Position numbers and translations under genes: made by a program | In this document: piece after piece, positions 7,541 through 17,597 of the stretch | How the letters are laid out: every line of letters starts with the position of its first letter | Numbering within the stretch: position 1 is the stretch's first letter | Source: Azospirillum sp. B21 | GTDB taxonomy: Bacteria; Pseudomonadota; Alphaproteobacteria; Azospirillales; Azospirillaceae | Assembly (NCBI RefSeq): GCF_008364825.1 | Contig: NZ_VTTO01000019.1 | Coordinates: 46,543 to 110,542 of the forward strand | DNA: 64,000 nt | Direction: 5' to 3' | The notes under the pieces: generated by a model | Database searches by the model: none | Told to the model about the DNA's origin: nothing | What the model saw: only the letters and a program-made list of their open reading frames with translations

Positions 7541-9594
7541 GGCAGCGCGGCCCGGCCGGATTGGGGTGTCAGTTGCGGAACGGACTGGGCCAGCACCTCC
7601 TCGACACGGGCGACCAGCGCCTCGTCGGGCGGGACGGGGGCGAAGCCGATGGCGAACAGGGCGGCCAGATGGTCGCCCAGCGCGCGGCGGCGTGCCTCGT
7701 TGGCCGGGCCGGACAGCGTGCGCTGCCAGTCCAGCGCCACCCATTCCGCGAGCGCACCGGCATCCATCGTCTCCGCCCCGCCGACCATGCGGTAGATGCG
7801 CAGGGTCCGGCGCAACTGGTCGGGCAAGGCCCAGTCGGCGCGCAGCCGCTCCTCCAGCCGCAGGGCGATGCGGGCAAGGAACTGGGTGCGCAGGGCTCGG
7901 CGGTAGGCCTCCTGCGCCGGGTCGGCGATGCGCCCACCCTGGTACAGGCCGCCGGCCAGCGCGGGCTCGGCCCAGCTGTGCGCGGTGTCGAAGGCCATCG
8001 GCAGGGCGCGCAGGGCGTCCAGCGCCGGCAGGATCGCCGCCGGGTCGGCGTCATCGACGCGAATCAGGGAGCGCGGCGGCGTGTCGAGCGGGCGCAGCGC
8101 CGCCTCCACCGCTGCGGCGCCGGCATCGGCGCGCTCCAGCAGGGCGGCGTTGCCGCGGGCGCTGACCAGCCACCAGCCGCCAACCAGCAGGGCCAGCGTC
8201 AGTGCGGCCATGGCGGACAGGGCGCTCCGGCGGCGGCGGGCGCGCTCCACCGCCCGGTCGAGCCGGGCGAGGTTGGCCTCGGGGAAGACCATTTCGGGCA
8301 GCAGGCGGTCCAGGAAATAGGTGGAGGCGCGGACGGCCGGGTCCGGCTCCAGCAGGGCGAGCGCCCCGCCGGTCTGGGTGGCGCTGGTCAGGTACAGGCC
8401 GCGCAGACGGGGCGTCTCCTCGCCATGCTCGGAGCCGAAGACGGTGTCGACGATGTCGGCCAGCGCCGGCTCCAGCTCCGCCACGCGCAGCGGCAGGGCG
8501 AAGGCATCGCCGCGGCGGCGCAGGTCCGGTTCCTGATGCAGCCGGTCGAGCAGCCGTTCGTCCAACCGGCGCACCAGCCCGGCATAGAGATCGCGGAAGA
8601 CCGGCAGCGGGCTGACGGCTGATTTGGCCGCCCGCTCGTCCGACGGCAGGGTCAGCCCCCATACTTGCGAACGCGCCTCGCGGTCCAGCGGATCGAAGAA
8701 GGTGGTGAAGCCGTCCAGCAGGTCGGCCTTGGTCAGCAGCAGATAGACCGGCAGCCGCAAGCCCAGCTGCACCCGGAGCTCGTTCAGGCGCTGGCGGATC
8801 AGGATGGCGTGGTTACGCCGCTCCACCTCGTCCCAGGCGGCGAGGTCCGGCAGGCTGAGCGTCAGCAGGACGCCGTTGGCCGGCTGGAGCGGCCGGTGTT
8901 CCTTCAGCAGGTCGAGCAGGCCGGACCACACCCGCCCGTCCACCGCGCGCCGGCTGTCCTGGGTGGTGTAGCGGCCGGCGGTGTCGATCAGCACGGCACG
9001 GTCGGTGAACCACCAGTCGCAGTTGCGGGTGCCGGCCAGCCCGGCCAGCGGCTCCACGATGCTGCCGTCCGCCGCGGTGGCCCCAAGCCCAGCGTTGGTC
9101 AGCGCCGTCGTCTTGCCCGAACCGGGGGCGCCGATCACCAGATACCAGGGCAACTGGTAGAGATAGCGGCCGCCGCGCCGCTTGCGCAGCCGCGCCAGCA
9201 CCGCGTCCATCCGCTTGCGCACCGTGGCGATCTCTTCCAGCGAGGCCTTCAGCTCCGGGTCGCGGGTGGCGGCCAGCGCTTGCAGCAGGCGGGCGTTGGC
9301 GGCGCGCTCGCGGGCATCGATCCGGCGGTTGACCGCCACCCAGCCGGCCAGCGCCAGCACCAGCGGCAGCAGCCGGACGCTCCAGTCGGCCTGGACGGTC
9401 GGCACCAGATGGGGAGCCAGCACGGCGGCCAGCCGCGGTAGCAGCAGCCAGCCGGCCAGTCCAAGCGCCAGCGCCCCGGTCAGCGACAGCGCCCAGCGGG
9501 TGCGGGCGGAGCGGTGCGGCGACGGAACGGCGGCGGGCTTGCGGCGGCGCTTGGGCGGTTTGGCGCCTGCCTTTGCGGGACGGGGATCGGCCAT
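7537..9594 (-). CDS. tssM: Type VI secretion membrane-complex protein TssM (IcmF), short form
   Basis: A 685-residue IcmF-type inner-membrane protein. Two N-terminal hydrophobic segments (about 34-60 and 73-88) precede a cytoplasmic NTPase-like domain with Walker A GAPGSGKTT (155-163), DTAG (204-207) and TKAD (288-291). A third membrane segment spans 458-478. Only about 207 residues follow it, whereas canonical TssM is about 1100-1200 residues with a large periplasmic domain that contacts TssJ and the outer membrane. The end is not obviously a frameshift, because the stop overlaps the tagF start. It lies 10 bp downstream of tssL. It may be a naturally short variant. Confidence 0.88.
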   Translation of the reverse strand: MADPRPAKAGAKPPKRRRKPAAVPSPHRSARTRWALSLTGALALGLAGWLLLPRLAAVLAPHLVPTVQADWSVRLLPLVLALAGWVAVNRRIDARERAANARLLQALAATRDPELKASLEEIATVRKRMDAVLARLRKRRGGRYLYQLPWYLVIGAPGSGKTTALTNAGLGATAADGSIVEPLAGLAGTRNCDWWFTDRAVLIDTAGRYTTQDSRRAVDGRVWSGLLDLLKEHRPLQPANGVLLTLSLPDLAAWDEVERRNHAILIRQRLNELRVQLGLRLPVYLLLTKADLLDGFTTFFDPLDREARSQVWGLTLPSDERAAKSAVSPLPVFRDLYAGLVRRLDERLLDRLHQEPDLRRRGDAFALPLRVAELEPALADIVDTVFGSEHGEETPRLRGLYLTSATQTGGALALLEPDPAVRASTYFLDRLLPEMVFPEANLARLDRAVERARRRRSALSAMAALTLALLVGGWWLVSARGNAALLERADAGAAAVEAALRPLDTPPRSLIRVDDADPAAILPALDALRALPMAFDTAHSWAEPALAGGLYQGGRIADPAQEAYRRALRTQFLARIALRLEERLRADWALPDQLRRTLRIYRMVGGAETMDAGALAEWVALDWQRTLSGPANEARRRALGDHLAALFAIGFAPVPPDEALVARVEEVLAQSVPQLTPQSGRAALP

Positions 9595-9604
9595 GGCGGG
9601 CGCC

Positions 9605-10828
9605 CTATTGCGGGTAGAGGCGGATGTCGATCCGCCGGTTGGCGTCGCGCCCGGCGGGCGTATCGTTCAGGGCGACAGGTTCCTGGTCGCCATGCCCCTC
9701 GGCCGACAGGCGGGTGGAGGCGATGTTGCGCTCCAGCAGCTTGCGCACGGCTTCGGCGCGGGCGTCGGTCAGGGCCGGGGCGGTGGGCAGCCGGCCTGTC
9801 GCCGGGGTCTGGTCGTCGGTGTGAGCGACCACCAGGACGCTGCCGGGCTCCGCCGCCAGGGTCTGACCCACCCGCTCCACGATGGCGCGGTGGCGAGCCT
9901 TCACGGCGTCGCTGCCGGTGGCGAACATCGCCGCCGCGGGGATGCGGATCACCAGGGCGCCGTCCTCCCCTGCCAGAACCTCAACGGCGCCGATGCGGAT
10001 TTCCGGGGCGAGCTGGCCGGTGATGCGGGCGATCAGGGCGGGGCCGGCGGTGGGCGGCGGCGGCGGGACCATCCGCGCGATTTCGATCGGGCGGTCGGGC
10101 AGCAAGGCGGCGATGCGGGCGGCCACCGGCTCCGCCTGCCGGTCCAGGGTGCCGGCGAGATGAACATAGAGGCCGGACAGGCCCAGCGCCACCACCGCCC
10201 AGACGATCCAGCCGGGCAAGGTGCCGCCCCCCAGCGGGCGGAACGGCTCCGCCACCCCGGCCCAGGCGGGAGACAGCTCCGCCGCCACGTCGCCGCGGGC
10301 CCGGCGCAGGATGCGGTACAGCTCGTCGCGCAGGCGGGCGAGGTCGTGAGCGCCACCGGGCTTGTCGCGGAACCGCCCTTCGAAGCCCAGCGACAGGCAG
10401 GCGTAGAACAGCTCCAGCGCATGCCGATGGCGGCGCGGGTCGCCCAGCATGCCGTCGAGCAGGTCGAAGAAGCGCACCCCGGCACCGGGCTCCGCGACCG
10501 AGGCCCCGCCATGGCCGGCGGCGCGGGCGACATCGTCCAGCGTGGCGGACAGCGCGACACGGGCGGCGGCGATGTCGTCCGGGTCGAGGCCGGCAGCGGC
10601 GGCCTCGCGGTCGAAGTGCTCCAGCGCGGCAGCGGCGGCGGCGCGGGGCGGATCGGCGAGGGCGCGGTCGCGCAAGCTCCCGGCCAGCGCCAGCACCGGG
10701 GCAGCGACGGTCAGCAGCGGGTTGAGGGAATCGCGGGGGCGGGGGGGTGGATCGGTGGCGTCTCGGGTGGGCAGGGGCGCGGCCTCCGCCAGCAGCGCCG
10801 CTCCGTCCAACTGTTCGTCCGCCTGCAT
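9605..10828 (-). CDS. tssL: TssL (DotU/IcmH family) with C-terminal OmpA domain
   Basis: A 407-residue inner-membrane protein. Residues 38-195 match the DotU cytoplasmic domain (NPLLTVAAPVLALAGSLRD, then LELFYACLSLGFEGRFR). One transmembrane helix lies at about 206-224. Residues 290-407 form a periplasmic OmpA/MotB-type peptidoglycan-binding domain ending with GHGDQEPVALNDTPAGRDAN. In T6SS, TssL and TssM form the inner-membrane part of the trans-envelope complex, and OmpA-fused forms are known as evolved TssL. It is first in the tssL-tssM-tagF run, with a repeat-filled gap upstream. Confidence 0.92.
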   Translation of the reverse strand: MQADEQLDGAALLAEAAPLPTRDATDPPPRPRDSLNPLLTVAAPVLALAGSLRDRALADPPRAAAAAALEHFDREAAAAGLDPDDIAAARVALSATLDDVARAAGHGGASVAEPGAGVRFFDLLDGMLGDPRRHRHALELFYACLSLGFEGRFRDKPGGAHDLARLRDELYRILRRARGDVAAELSPAWAGVAEPFRPLGGGTLPGWIVWAVVALGLSGLYVHLAGTLDRQAEPVAARIAALLPDRPIEIARMVPPPPPTAGPALIARITGQLAPEIRIGAVEVLAGEDGALVIRIPAAAMFATGSDAVKARHRAIVERVGQTLAAEPGSVLVVAHTDDQTPATGRLPTAPALTDARAEAVRKLLERNIASTRLSAEGHGDQEPVALNDTPAGRDANRRIDIRLYPQ

Positions 10829-10916
10829 GTCTCGTCCGCTGTGGGGGAATTTCGGGGGGAGGTATAGCAGCGCCGGGGCGGTGGGGGGAACCTGGGGGTG
10901 GGGCTGCGTTGCGGAT

Positions 10917-11039
10917 GCCCCCTCCCCATCCCTCCCCCTCTTCGAGGGAGAGGGGGAAGGATGCTTGTAAGCGTGGCTTGGATGCCGAAGCTGCGGCAGT
11001 CCCCTCCACCTCGAAGAGGGGGAGGGTTAGGGAGGGGGC
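10917..11039. repeat. GC-rich intergenic inverted repeat, family A copy 1
   Basis: Starts GCCCCCTCCCC and ends GGGAGGGTTAGGGAGGGGGC, so the ends are mutually inverted. Inside are a second hairpin and a shared GCTGCGGCAGTCCCCTCC core. It lies between tssL and the PBP gene, both on the minus strand. Four relatives are in this window. Confidence 0.8.
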
Positions 11040-11062
11040 ACACCGCAGCAACGCCCCCTCCC

Positions 11063-13456
11063 CTACCGTACCCCGCTGTTGCTGTAGTCGTACTGCACCC
11101 GCGGCGCGGTGACGGGGGTGCCGGCGATCTTTTCGATCAGGGAGCCGATGCCGCCCGACCGTGGCTCGGCGGAGGCGACCGGGACGCCGCCCTGCGGCAC
11201 CGCACCGGGCGGTGGCGCCCAGGCGGGGGCACCGTCCAGGCCGGGAAGCGGTCGGGCGGGCTTGCCGGCGTGGGCGTCCATCATGAAGTCGCGCCACAGC
11301 TTGGCCGGCAGGCTGCCGCCGGTGACTTTCTTCATCGCGTCGTTGTTGTCGTTGCCCAGCCACACCCCGGCGACCAGATCGGCGGTGAAGCCGACGAACC
11401 AGGCGTCGTGATAGTCCTGGGTGGTGCCGGACTTGGCCGCCGCCGGGCGGTTCAGCCGGGCGCTGCGGCCGGTGCCGTAATCCAGCACGCCGCCCATCAT
11501 CTGCGTCAGCTGCACCGCATGGGCGGGATCGACCACCGCCCCGCCACCGCCGCCCTGGCGCCGGTACAGCACGATGCCGTCGCGGCTCTTGATCTCGGTG
11601 ATGGCATAGGCCCAGACCGGGGCGCCGCGATTGGCGATGCCGGCATAGGCGCGCACCAGCTCCAGCGGCGTCACCTCGCTGGTGCCGAGCGCCAGCGACA
11701 GGTCGCGGGTCAGCGGCGAGGCGATGCCGAGGTTAGAAGCGATGCGCCGCACGCGGTCGGTGCCGACCCGGTCGATCAGCCGTGCCGTCGCCGTGTTGGA
11801 GGAATGGGCCAGCGCCGCGGCCAGCGTGACGGTGCCGCGATACTTGCCGTCGTAATTGCCGGGGCTCCAATTGCCGAGTTGGACCGGAGCGTCGTCGATC
11901 TGGCTGTCGGGGGACCAGCCGGCCTCCAGCGCCGCCAGATAGACGAAGGGCTTGAAGGCGGAACCCGGCTGGCGCATCGCCTGGGTGGCGCGGTTGAACT
12001 CGCTGCTGTCGTAATCGCGGCCGCCGACCAGCGCGCGCACCGCGCCGTCGGGACTCATGGCGACCAGCGCGCCCTGGCGGACGTTGGCGGCGGCGCCGGG
12101 ACCTGCCAGCAGCGCCTCCATCCGCTGTTCGGCGGCGCGCTGCATCTTCAGGTCCAGCGTGGTGCGGACGATCACGTCGCCATGGTCGGGACCGGCGAAG
12201 CCCGCCACCAGATCGGTCACCCAATCGGCGAAATAGCGGCCGTCGCCGCCGGGCTTGCGCTTCGGCGAGGGCTTGGCGGCGCGCGCCGCCTCATACTGCG
12301 CCTGGGTTAGGTAGCCGGCGTCCAGCATCGCCGCCATCACCACCCGCGCCCGCTCCGCCGATTCGTCGGGGTTGGAGCTGGGGGCGTAGCGCGACGGCGC
12401 CTTCAGCAGGCCGGCGAGCACCGCCGATTCGCGGACGTCCACCTCGGTCGCCGGCTTGCCGAAATAGGTGCGGGCGGCAGCGTCCACCCCGAAGGTGCCG
12501 GCGCCGAGATAGACGCGGTTCAGGTAGGCGGTGAGGATCTGGTCCTTGGTGAAGCGGCTCTCCAGCCACAGCGCCAGCATCGCCTCCTGGATCTTGCGCT
12601 TCAGCGACTTCTCGGGCGTCAGGAACAGGTTCTTGGCCAGCTGCTGGGTGATGGTCGACCCGCCCTGCACCGCACGGCCGGAGCGCCAGTTGACGTAGAC
12701 GGCACGCGCCAGACCCAGCGGGTCGATGCCGAAATGGCTGTAGAAGCGGCGGTCCTCGATCGCCAGCACGGCATCGACCAGATGCGGCGGCAGGTCGCGC
12801 ACGCTGAGCGTCGTGCCGTGCAGATCGCCGAAGCGGGCGAACTCCGTCCCATCGGAGGCCAGCACGGTGATCGAGGCGCGGCGTTCGAACTGCGCCACCT
12901 TGGAGATGTCCGGCAGGTCGAGCGCGAACCAGGCCAGCACCATGCCGAGGGCGATGCCGCACCAGATGGCGGCGACCAGCCCCCCCTGTACCAGCCGCCT
13001 GCCCCACCCTCCCCCCTTGCGGGGAGGCTGCGGCGCCCGGCCGGGACGCCCGCCGGGCGGGGCCGGCGGCTGCGGCGGCAGGGAGCCGCCGGACCGGCGC
13101 GCGGAAGGCTTGGACGAGCGGAGTTTGGGCGCGCTGAGCTTGGGCAAGGAGATCCTTGGCAAGGTGAAGGACGGAAGCGTGAAGACGGGCAGCTTGAAGG
13201 AAGACCGGCGGCGCGGCCGCTGGACCGGCTTGTAGGGCGTCGGCGGCGGGGCGGCCGACGGCGGCGGCGCCTTGCGGCGCGGCTTGCCGCGGCCGAGCGA
13301 CGCCAGCGCCGCGGACGCGACGGTGCGGGCAAGGCCAAGGGCGATGCCGCCGGCGGACAGCCGGCCCGACAGTTTGTCGAGCGGCGACGGGTCGTCGCGG
13401 GTGCGGACAGGGAGGGGGCCGGCATAAAGCTGACCCGTCCGGTGCTGCTCCGTCAT
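11063..13456 (-). CDS. Bifunctional penicillin-binding protein, class A (PBP1A-like)
   Basis: A 797-residue inner-membrane enzyme that polymerises and crosslinks peptidoglycan. The cytoplasmic N-terminus (about 150 residues) is rich in Pro, Arg and Lys and carries repeated LPxFTLP/SLPKL-like units. A membrane anchor follows (GLVAAIWCGIALGMVLAWFA). The glycosyltransferase family 51 domain has EDRRFYSHFGID and QGGSTITQQLAKNLF. The transpeptidase domain has the serine motif GSAFKPF, then SSNTA and KSGTT. I choose the ATG at 13456 (MTEQHRTGQL), since upstream codons look non-coding. The tail ends VQYDYSNSGVR. It is divergent from the binding-protein gene at 13815. Confidence 0.92.
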   Translation of the reverse strand: MTEQHRTGQLYAGPLPVRTRDDPSPLDKLSGRLSAGGIALGLARTVASAALASLGRGKPRRKAPPPSAAPPPTPYKPVQRPRRRSSFKLPVFTLPSFTLPRISLPKLSAPKLRSSKPSARRSGGSLPPQPPAPPGGRPGRAPQPPRKGGGWGRRLVQGGLVAAIWCGIALGMVLAWFALDLPDISKVAQFERRASITVLASDGTEFARFGDLHGTTLSVRDLPPHLVDAVLAIEDRRFYSHFGIDPLGLARAVYVNWRSGRAVQGGSTITQQLAKNLFLTPEKSLKRKIQEAMLALWLESRFTKDQILTAYLNRVYLGAGTFGVDAAARTYFGKPATEVDVRESAVLAGLLKAPSRYAPSSNPDESAERARVVMAAMLDAGYLTQAQYEAARAAKPSPKRKPGGDGRYFADWVTDLVAGFAGPDHGDVIVRTTLDLKMQRAAEQRMEALLAGPGAAANVRQGALVAMSPDGAVRALVGGRDYDSSEFNRATQAMRQPGSAFKPFVYLAALEAGWSPDSQIDDAPVQLGNWSPGNYDGKYRGTVTLAAALAHSSNTATARLIDRVGTDRVRRIASNLGIASPLTRDLSLALGTSEVTPLELVRAYAGIANRGAPVWAYAITEIKSRDGIVLYRRQGGGGGAVVDPAHAVQLTQMMGGVLDYGTGRSARLNRPAAAKSGTTQDYHDAWFVGFTADLVAGVWLGNDNNDAMKKVTGGSLPAKLWRDFMMDAHAGKPARPLPGLDGAPAWAPPPGAVPQGGVPVASAEPRSGGIGSLIEKIAGTPVTAPRVQYDYSNSGVR

Positions 13457-13814
13457 GTGGTCCGGTCGGTCGGCGGTCACGGCGCGCTCGCAAAGCCCAG
13501 TAAGGTCGGTGTCTTGCCGGGAGAACGTCCCCGCAACGGTCCTAATACGCCCACACCCGCTTCGCCGAAAGACCGGTGGTGGTCCGGCGATTATTTGTCC
13601 CGCGACCGTGGCGAAAGAATGACGCTGTCCACAATTGCGGGGTAGCTGCCGGCGCGCCGATATGACGGCTCTATGAAGTTTGTCGGGGGCTCCACTTCGG
13701 ACATGGACGGGGCGCTTTCGTCTCAGGCACACTTTGCGCCTTGAGCGGAGCCGCTTTGCCGGCCGAATCGCCAGCCCTTCAAACGCCACCAAAGAGCCAG
13801 GGAGACCGGACGTC
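13457..13814. other. 358-bp divergent intergenic region with no recognised gene
   Basis: Lies between the divergent PBP and solute-binding-protein genes and must hold both promoters. I see no RNA gene, repeat or convincing operator. CTGTCCACA near 13630 resembles a DnaA box only with two mismatches. Confidence 0.6.
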
Positions 13815-15014
13815 ATGTCCAAGATCGAGAATGCCCAGACCGATCGGGTCCAGACCGAGACCCAGCGGTCCAGCGCCGAGACGCAGCGCGCCGCCAAGAG
13901 CTTCACCCGCCGCCTGCTGCTGCAGAGCGCCGCGGCTGCCGCCGGTGTCGCCTCGGTCGGTCCCTTCGTGCTGCGCGAGGGCCGCGCCGCGTCGGGATCG
14001 GTGAAGATCTTCTCCTGGGCCGGCTACATCAGCCCGGACATGTTGGCCGATTTCGAGAAGAAGACCGGCGTCAAGGCGACCCTGACCGAATACGGCACCA
14101 ACGACGAACTGCTGAACCAGCTGAAGGCCACCGGCGGCGCCGGCTTCGACATCATCCACCCCACCGTCGACCGCGTGCCGAACTATGTCGAGTTCGAGCT
14201 GGTGCAGCCGCTCGACGAATCGAAGGTGAAGTGGGACGGCTGCCTGAAATCGTCGGTCGAGGGCTCCGCCGGAATGGGCGGCGTCGTCGGGGCCAAGCGC
14301 TATTTCGCCCCGGCCGACTGGGGGACGGAGGCGCTGGCCTACGACATGAAGAAGGCGCCGCTGGCCTACGGCACCGCCAGCTACGGCGACCTGTGGGCGC
14401 CGGCCAATGCCGGCAAGGTGACGGTGCGCGGCCATTCCTCGCTGATCGGCATCGCGCTGTGGCTGGAAAGCCAGGGCAAGCTGCCCCACCCCGTCCGCGA
14501 CCAGTTCAAGGACGAGGCGAAGGCGCGGGCCAACTTCGACGCCATCCTGAAGGTGGCCGCCGCCAACAAGAAGTCGGTCGCCCAGTTCTGGACCAACGAG
14601 AACGAGGCCCAGGGCGCCTTCCGCACCAACGGCTGCGTCATCGGCCAGACCTGGGACAGCAGCGCCGTCGCCCTGCGCAAGGAAGGCCTGCCGATCCGCT
14701 TCGTTGCGCCGAAGGAGGGGGCTCTCGCCTGGATGGAAGGCTTCGCCATTCCGAAGAAGGCGGAGAATCTGGAGAACGCCTATGCCTGGATCAACTGGTT
14801 CTACACGCCCCAGGCCGGTGCGCTGTACACCAACCATTCCGGCATCTCCAGCACCGCGGTAGGCGCCGAGGCGCACCTGACCGACCTGAACAAGCAGTTC
14901 TTCGCCGACGCCTACCCGGGCGACGCCCTGCAGAAGCTGTGGTGGTGGCCGATCCAGGAGGCGTGGTACGTCTCCATCCGCAACGAGTACCAGGATCGCT
15001 TCCTGGCGGCGTGA
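13815..15014 (+). CDS. Extracellular solute-binding protein, polyamine (PotD/PotF) type
   Basis: A 399-residue periplasmic binding protein of an ABC importer. A twin-arginine-like signal, FTRRLLLQ (RR at 32-33), followed by an Ala-rich core, suggests Tat or Sec export. The mature part opens with VKIFSWAGYISPDMLADFEK, typical of spermidine/putrescine-type binding proteins, and keeps YGTNDELLNQL, ADWGTEAL and PQAGALYTNH. The ATG at 13815 has AGGGAGACC upstream. The ATPase follows after a 186-bp gap that contains a repeat. No permease gene is nearby. The ligand could be a polyamine or another small organic cation. Confidence 0.88.
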   Translation: MSKIENAQTDRVQTETQRSSAETQRAAKSFTRRLLLQSAAAAAGVASVGPFVLREGRAASGSVKIFSWAGYISPDMLADFEKKTGVKATLTEYGTNDELLNQLKATGGAGFDIIHPTVDRVPNYVEFELVQPLDESKVKWDGCLKSSVEGSAGMGGVVGAKRYFAPADWGTEALAYDMKKAPLAYGTASYGDLWAPANAGKVTVRGHSSLIGIALWLESQGKLPHPVRDQFKDEAKARANFDAILKVAAANKKSVAQFWTNENEAQGAFRTNGCVIGQTWDSSAVALRKEGLPIRFVAPKEGALAWMEGFAIPKKAENLENAYAWINWFYTPQAGALYTNHSGISSTAVGAEAHLTDLNKQFFADAYPGDALQKLWWWPIQEAWYVSIRNEYQDRFLAA

Positions 15015-15025
15015 GGAAGGTTTTT

Positions 15026-15153
15026 GCCCCCTCCCTAACCCTCCCCCACCTGCGGTGGGAGAGGGAACTCCGCCGCCCTTGCGCCTAACTCCCTCTCCCG
15101 CGATCGGATCGGCCTTTGGCCGACCGAGGGTGGGGGAGGGTCGGGGAGGGGGC
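15026..15153. repeat. GC-rich intergenic inverted repeat, family A copy 2
   Basis: Starts GCCCCCTCCCTAACCCTCCC and ends GGGGGAGGGTCGGGGAGGGG plus GC. It contains internal hairpins including ATCGGATCGGCCTTTGGCCG. It separates the binding-protein gene from its ATPase gene. Confidence 0.8.
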
Positions 15154-15200
15154 AAAATTGACCCATGTTGGAGGGTTCAGGGTGGGGCAAGCGTAACTTC

Positions 15201-16268
<1,068 letters not shown>

Positions 16269-16285
16269 GGAACTGCACCGAATCC

Positions 16286-16310
16286 CCCCTCTCCCCCCCG
16301 GGGAGAGGGG
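16286..16310. repeat. Short GC-rich hairpin, family B half copy
   Basis: CCCCTCTCCCC, then CCC, then GGGGAGAGGGG: a perfect 11-bp stem with a 3-nt loop just after the PotA-type gene. It matches the arms of the longer family B repeats at 18.1 and 20.9 kb. Confidence 0.7.
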
Positions 16311-16340
16311 ACATCTTCGTGGGTAAGAGCATACAAACGA

Positions 16341-16370
16341 AAACGCCCCGGCCAGATGGCCGGGGCGTTT
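16341..16370. terminator. Bidirectional rho-independent terminator
   Basis: AAACGCCCCGGCC, AGAT loop, GGCCGGGGCGTTT: a perfect 13-bp stem with A and T ends, placed between the convergent ATPase gene (ends 16268) and Tim44-like gene (ends 16392). Confidence 0.85.
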
Positions 16371-16391
16371 CGCATTGGGAGGACCGAGTCG

Positions 16392-17483
16392 TCAGCTGGC
16401 CTGCTGGATCGCCGACAGCTGCCACTGGCCACCGCGCGGGCGGACGAAGGTCCACAGCTCCGTCGCTTCGGTCGGCTGCGAGGCGTTGCCCTCCACCACC
16501 CGGCCGCTGGCGCGGTCCACCGTGGTGTCGATCAGCGAGAAGCGCATGGCGACGGTGGCGTATTCCTGCACCCCTTCGCGCCAGCCCTCGGCCAGATCGC
16601 CCTGCAGCAGGCGGACGTCGCTGACCTTGTTGACCACGCCGCGGTTGCGGTTCTCGGTCAGGTCGTCGGTGAAGTAGGCCAGCATCTCCGGCGTCGTGGC
16701 GGCGCGCAGAGCGTCCACATCCTCACGCCCGTAGGCAGTCTGGACGGTGACGAGCAGACGCTCGAACGACTCGAAGTCGGCCGGCTGGATGCCGATCTCG
16801 TCCGAGGCCTGACGGCGCTGGGCCGGGCCGGCATTGCCGCCGCCCATACCGCCACCCACCGGGTTGTAGCGGACGTCGGCCGCGTCGCGGTTCAGCGGGC
16901 TACCCTGCGGGCCACCGGCATAGGCCGGGTTGCCGCCGCCCATCTGGCTGCCGAGCGGGCCGCCGGCCGGCGCGGTGTTCGCCGTCTGCGAGCGGTTGCG
17001 GAAGAAGCGCATGGCCAGACGGACCAGGAAGACGACCAGCAGGATCTGCAGGATGAAGCCCAGGATGCCGGCGAAGCTGCCGAGCCCCTCGAAGAAGCCG
17101 CCGCCGAACAGCATCGCGCCGATGCCGGCGCCGATCAGGCCACCCATCAGGCCCGACATGAAGCCGCCGCCGAAGAAGCCGCGCGAGGGCGCCGCCGCCG
17201 GAGCGGTGGCCTGAGAGCCGGGGCGCTGCACGCCCGGAGCCGCCGCCGGGGCGGCGGAGCGCTCCATCGGCGAGACCGCGTTGGGCGCGGTGGAGGTAGC
17301 GGCCGGCGCCTCGGTCGTGCGGCTGCCGCGGCTGCCCGAGGAACTGCTCTTGCCGGCGCGGGCGTCGGCGGTGCCGGCGGCCAGCGCCATCACCAGCGCA
17401 ACCGCCACGGCGGTGGCCGCGCGGGCGCCCCGGACAGTGGTGGAGGTGGCGGAAAGGCTCGAAGGTCGGGTCTTCTCGCTCAT
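16392..17483 (-). CDS. Tim44-like domain membrane protein
   Basis: A 363-residue protein. An N-terminal signal-like segment (ATAVAVALVMALAAG, about 22-38) is followed by a Ser/Pro/Ala-rich linker. A Gly/Phe-rich hydrophobic region (GFFGGGFMSGLMGGLIGAGI and ILGFILQILLVVFLVRLAM) comes next. The C-terminal 150 residues form a Tim44-like fold (DFESFERLLVTVQTAYGRED ... ELWTFVRP). Bacterial Tim44-like proteins are membrane-associated and mostly uncharacterised; the mitochondrial relative helps preprotein import. I use the ATG at 17483 (MSEKTRPSS); another at 17504 is possible. It is a stand-alone gene with a strong downstream terminator. Confidence 0.82.
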   Translation of the reverse strand: MSEKTRPSSLSATSTTVRGARAATAVAVALVMALAAGTADARAGKSSSSGSRGSRTTEAPAATSTAPNAVSPMERSAAPAAAPGVQRPGSQATAPAAAPSRGFFGGGFMSGLMGGLIGAGIGAMLFGGGFFEGLGSFAGILGFILQILLVVFLVRLAMRFFRNRSQTANTAPAGGPLGSQMGGGNPAYAGGPQGSPLNRDAADVRYNPVGGGMGGGNAGPAQRRQASDEIGIQPADFESFERLLVTVQTAYGREDVDALRAATTPEMLAYFTDDLTENRNRGVVNKVSDVRLLQGDLAEGWREGVQEYATVAMRFSLIDTTVDRASGRVVEGNASQPTEATELWTFVRPRGGQWQLSAIQQAS

Positions 17484-17597
17484 GATCGTGCTCGCTTGTC
17501 GCATCTGGTCGGTTATCCAGCCTTCCCACATGGGGGTGGTGGCCGCCCCGTTTAAGAGGTGGTCTTACTTTTTTCCAGCAACAATCGGCACTGCCGC

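Noticed and set aside
6869..10828. A functional T6SS locus
   Set aside because: Only tssL, a short tssM and tagF are present; sheath, tube, baseplate and ClpV genes are absent here.
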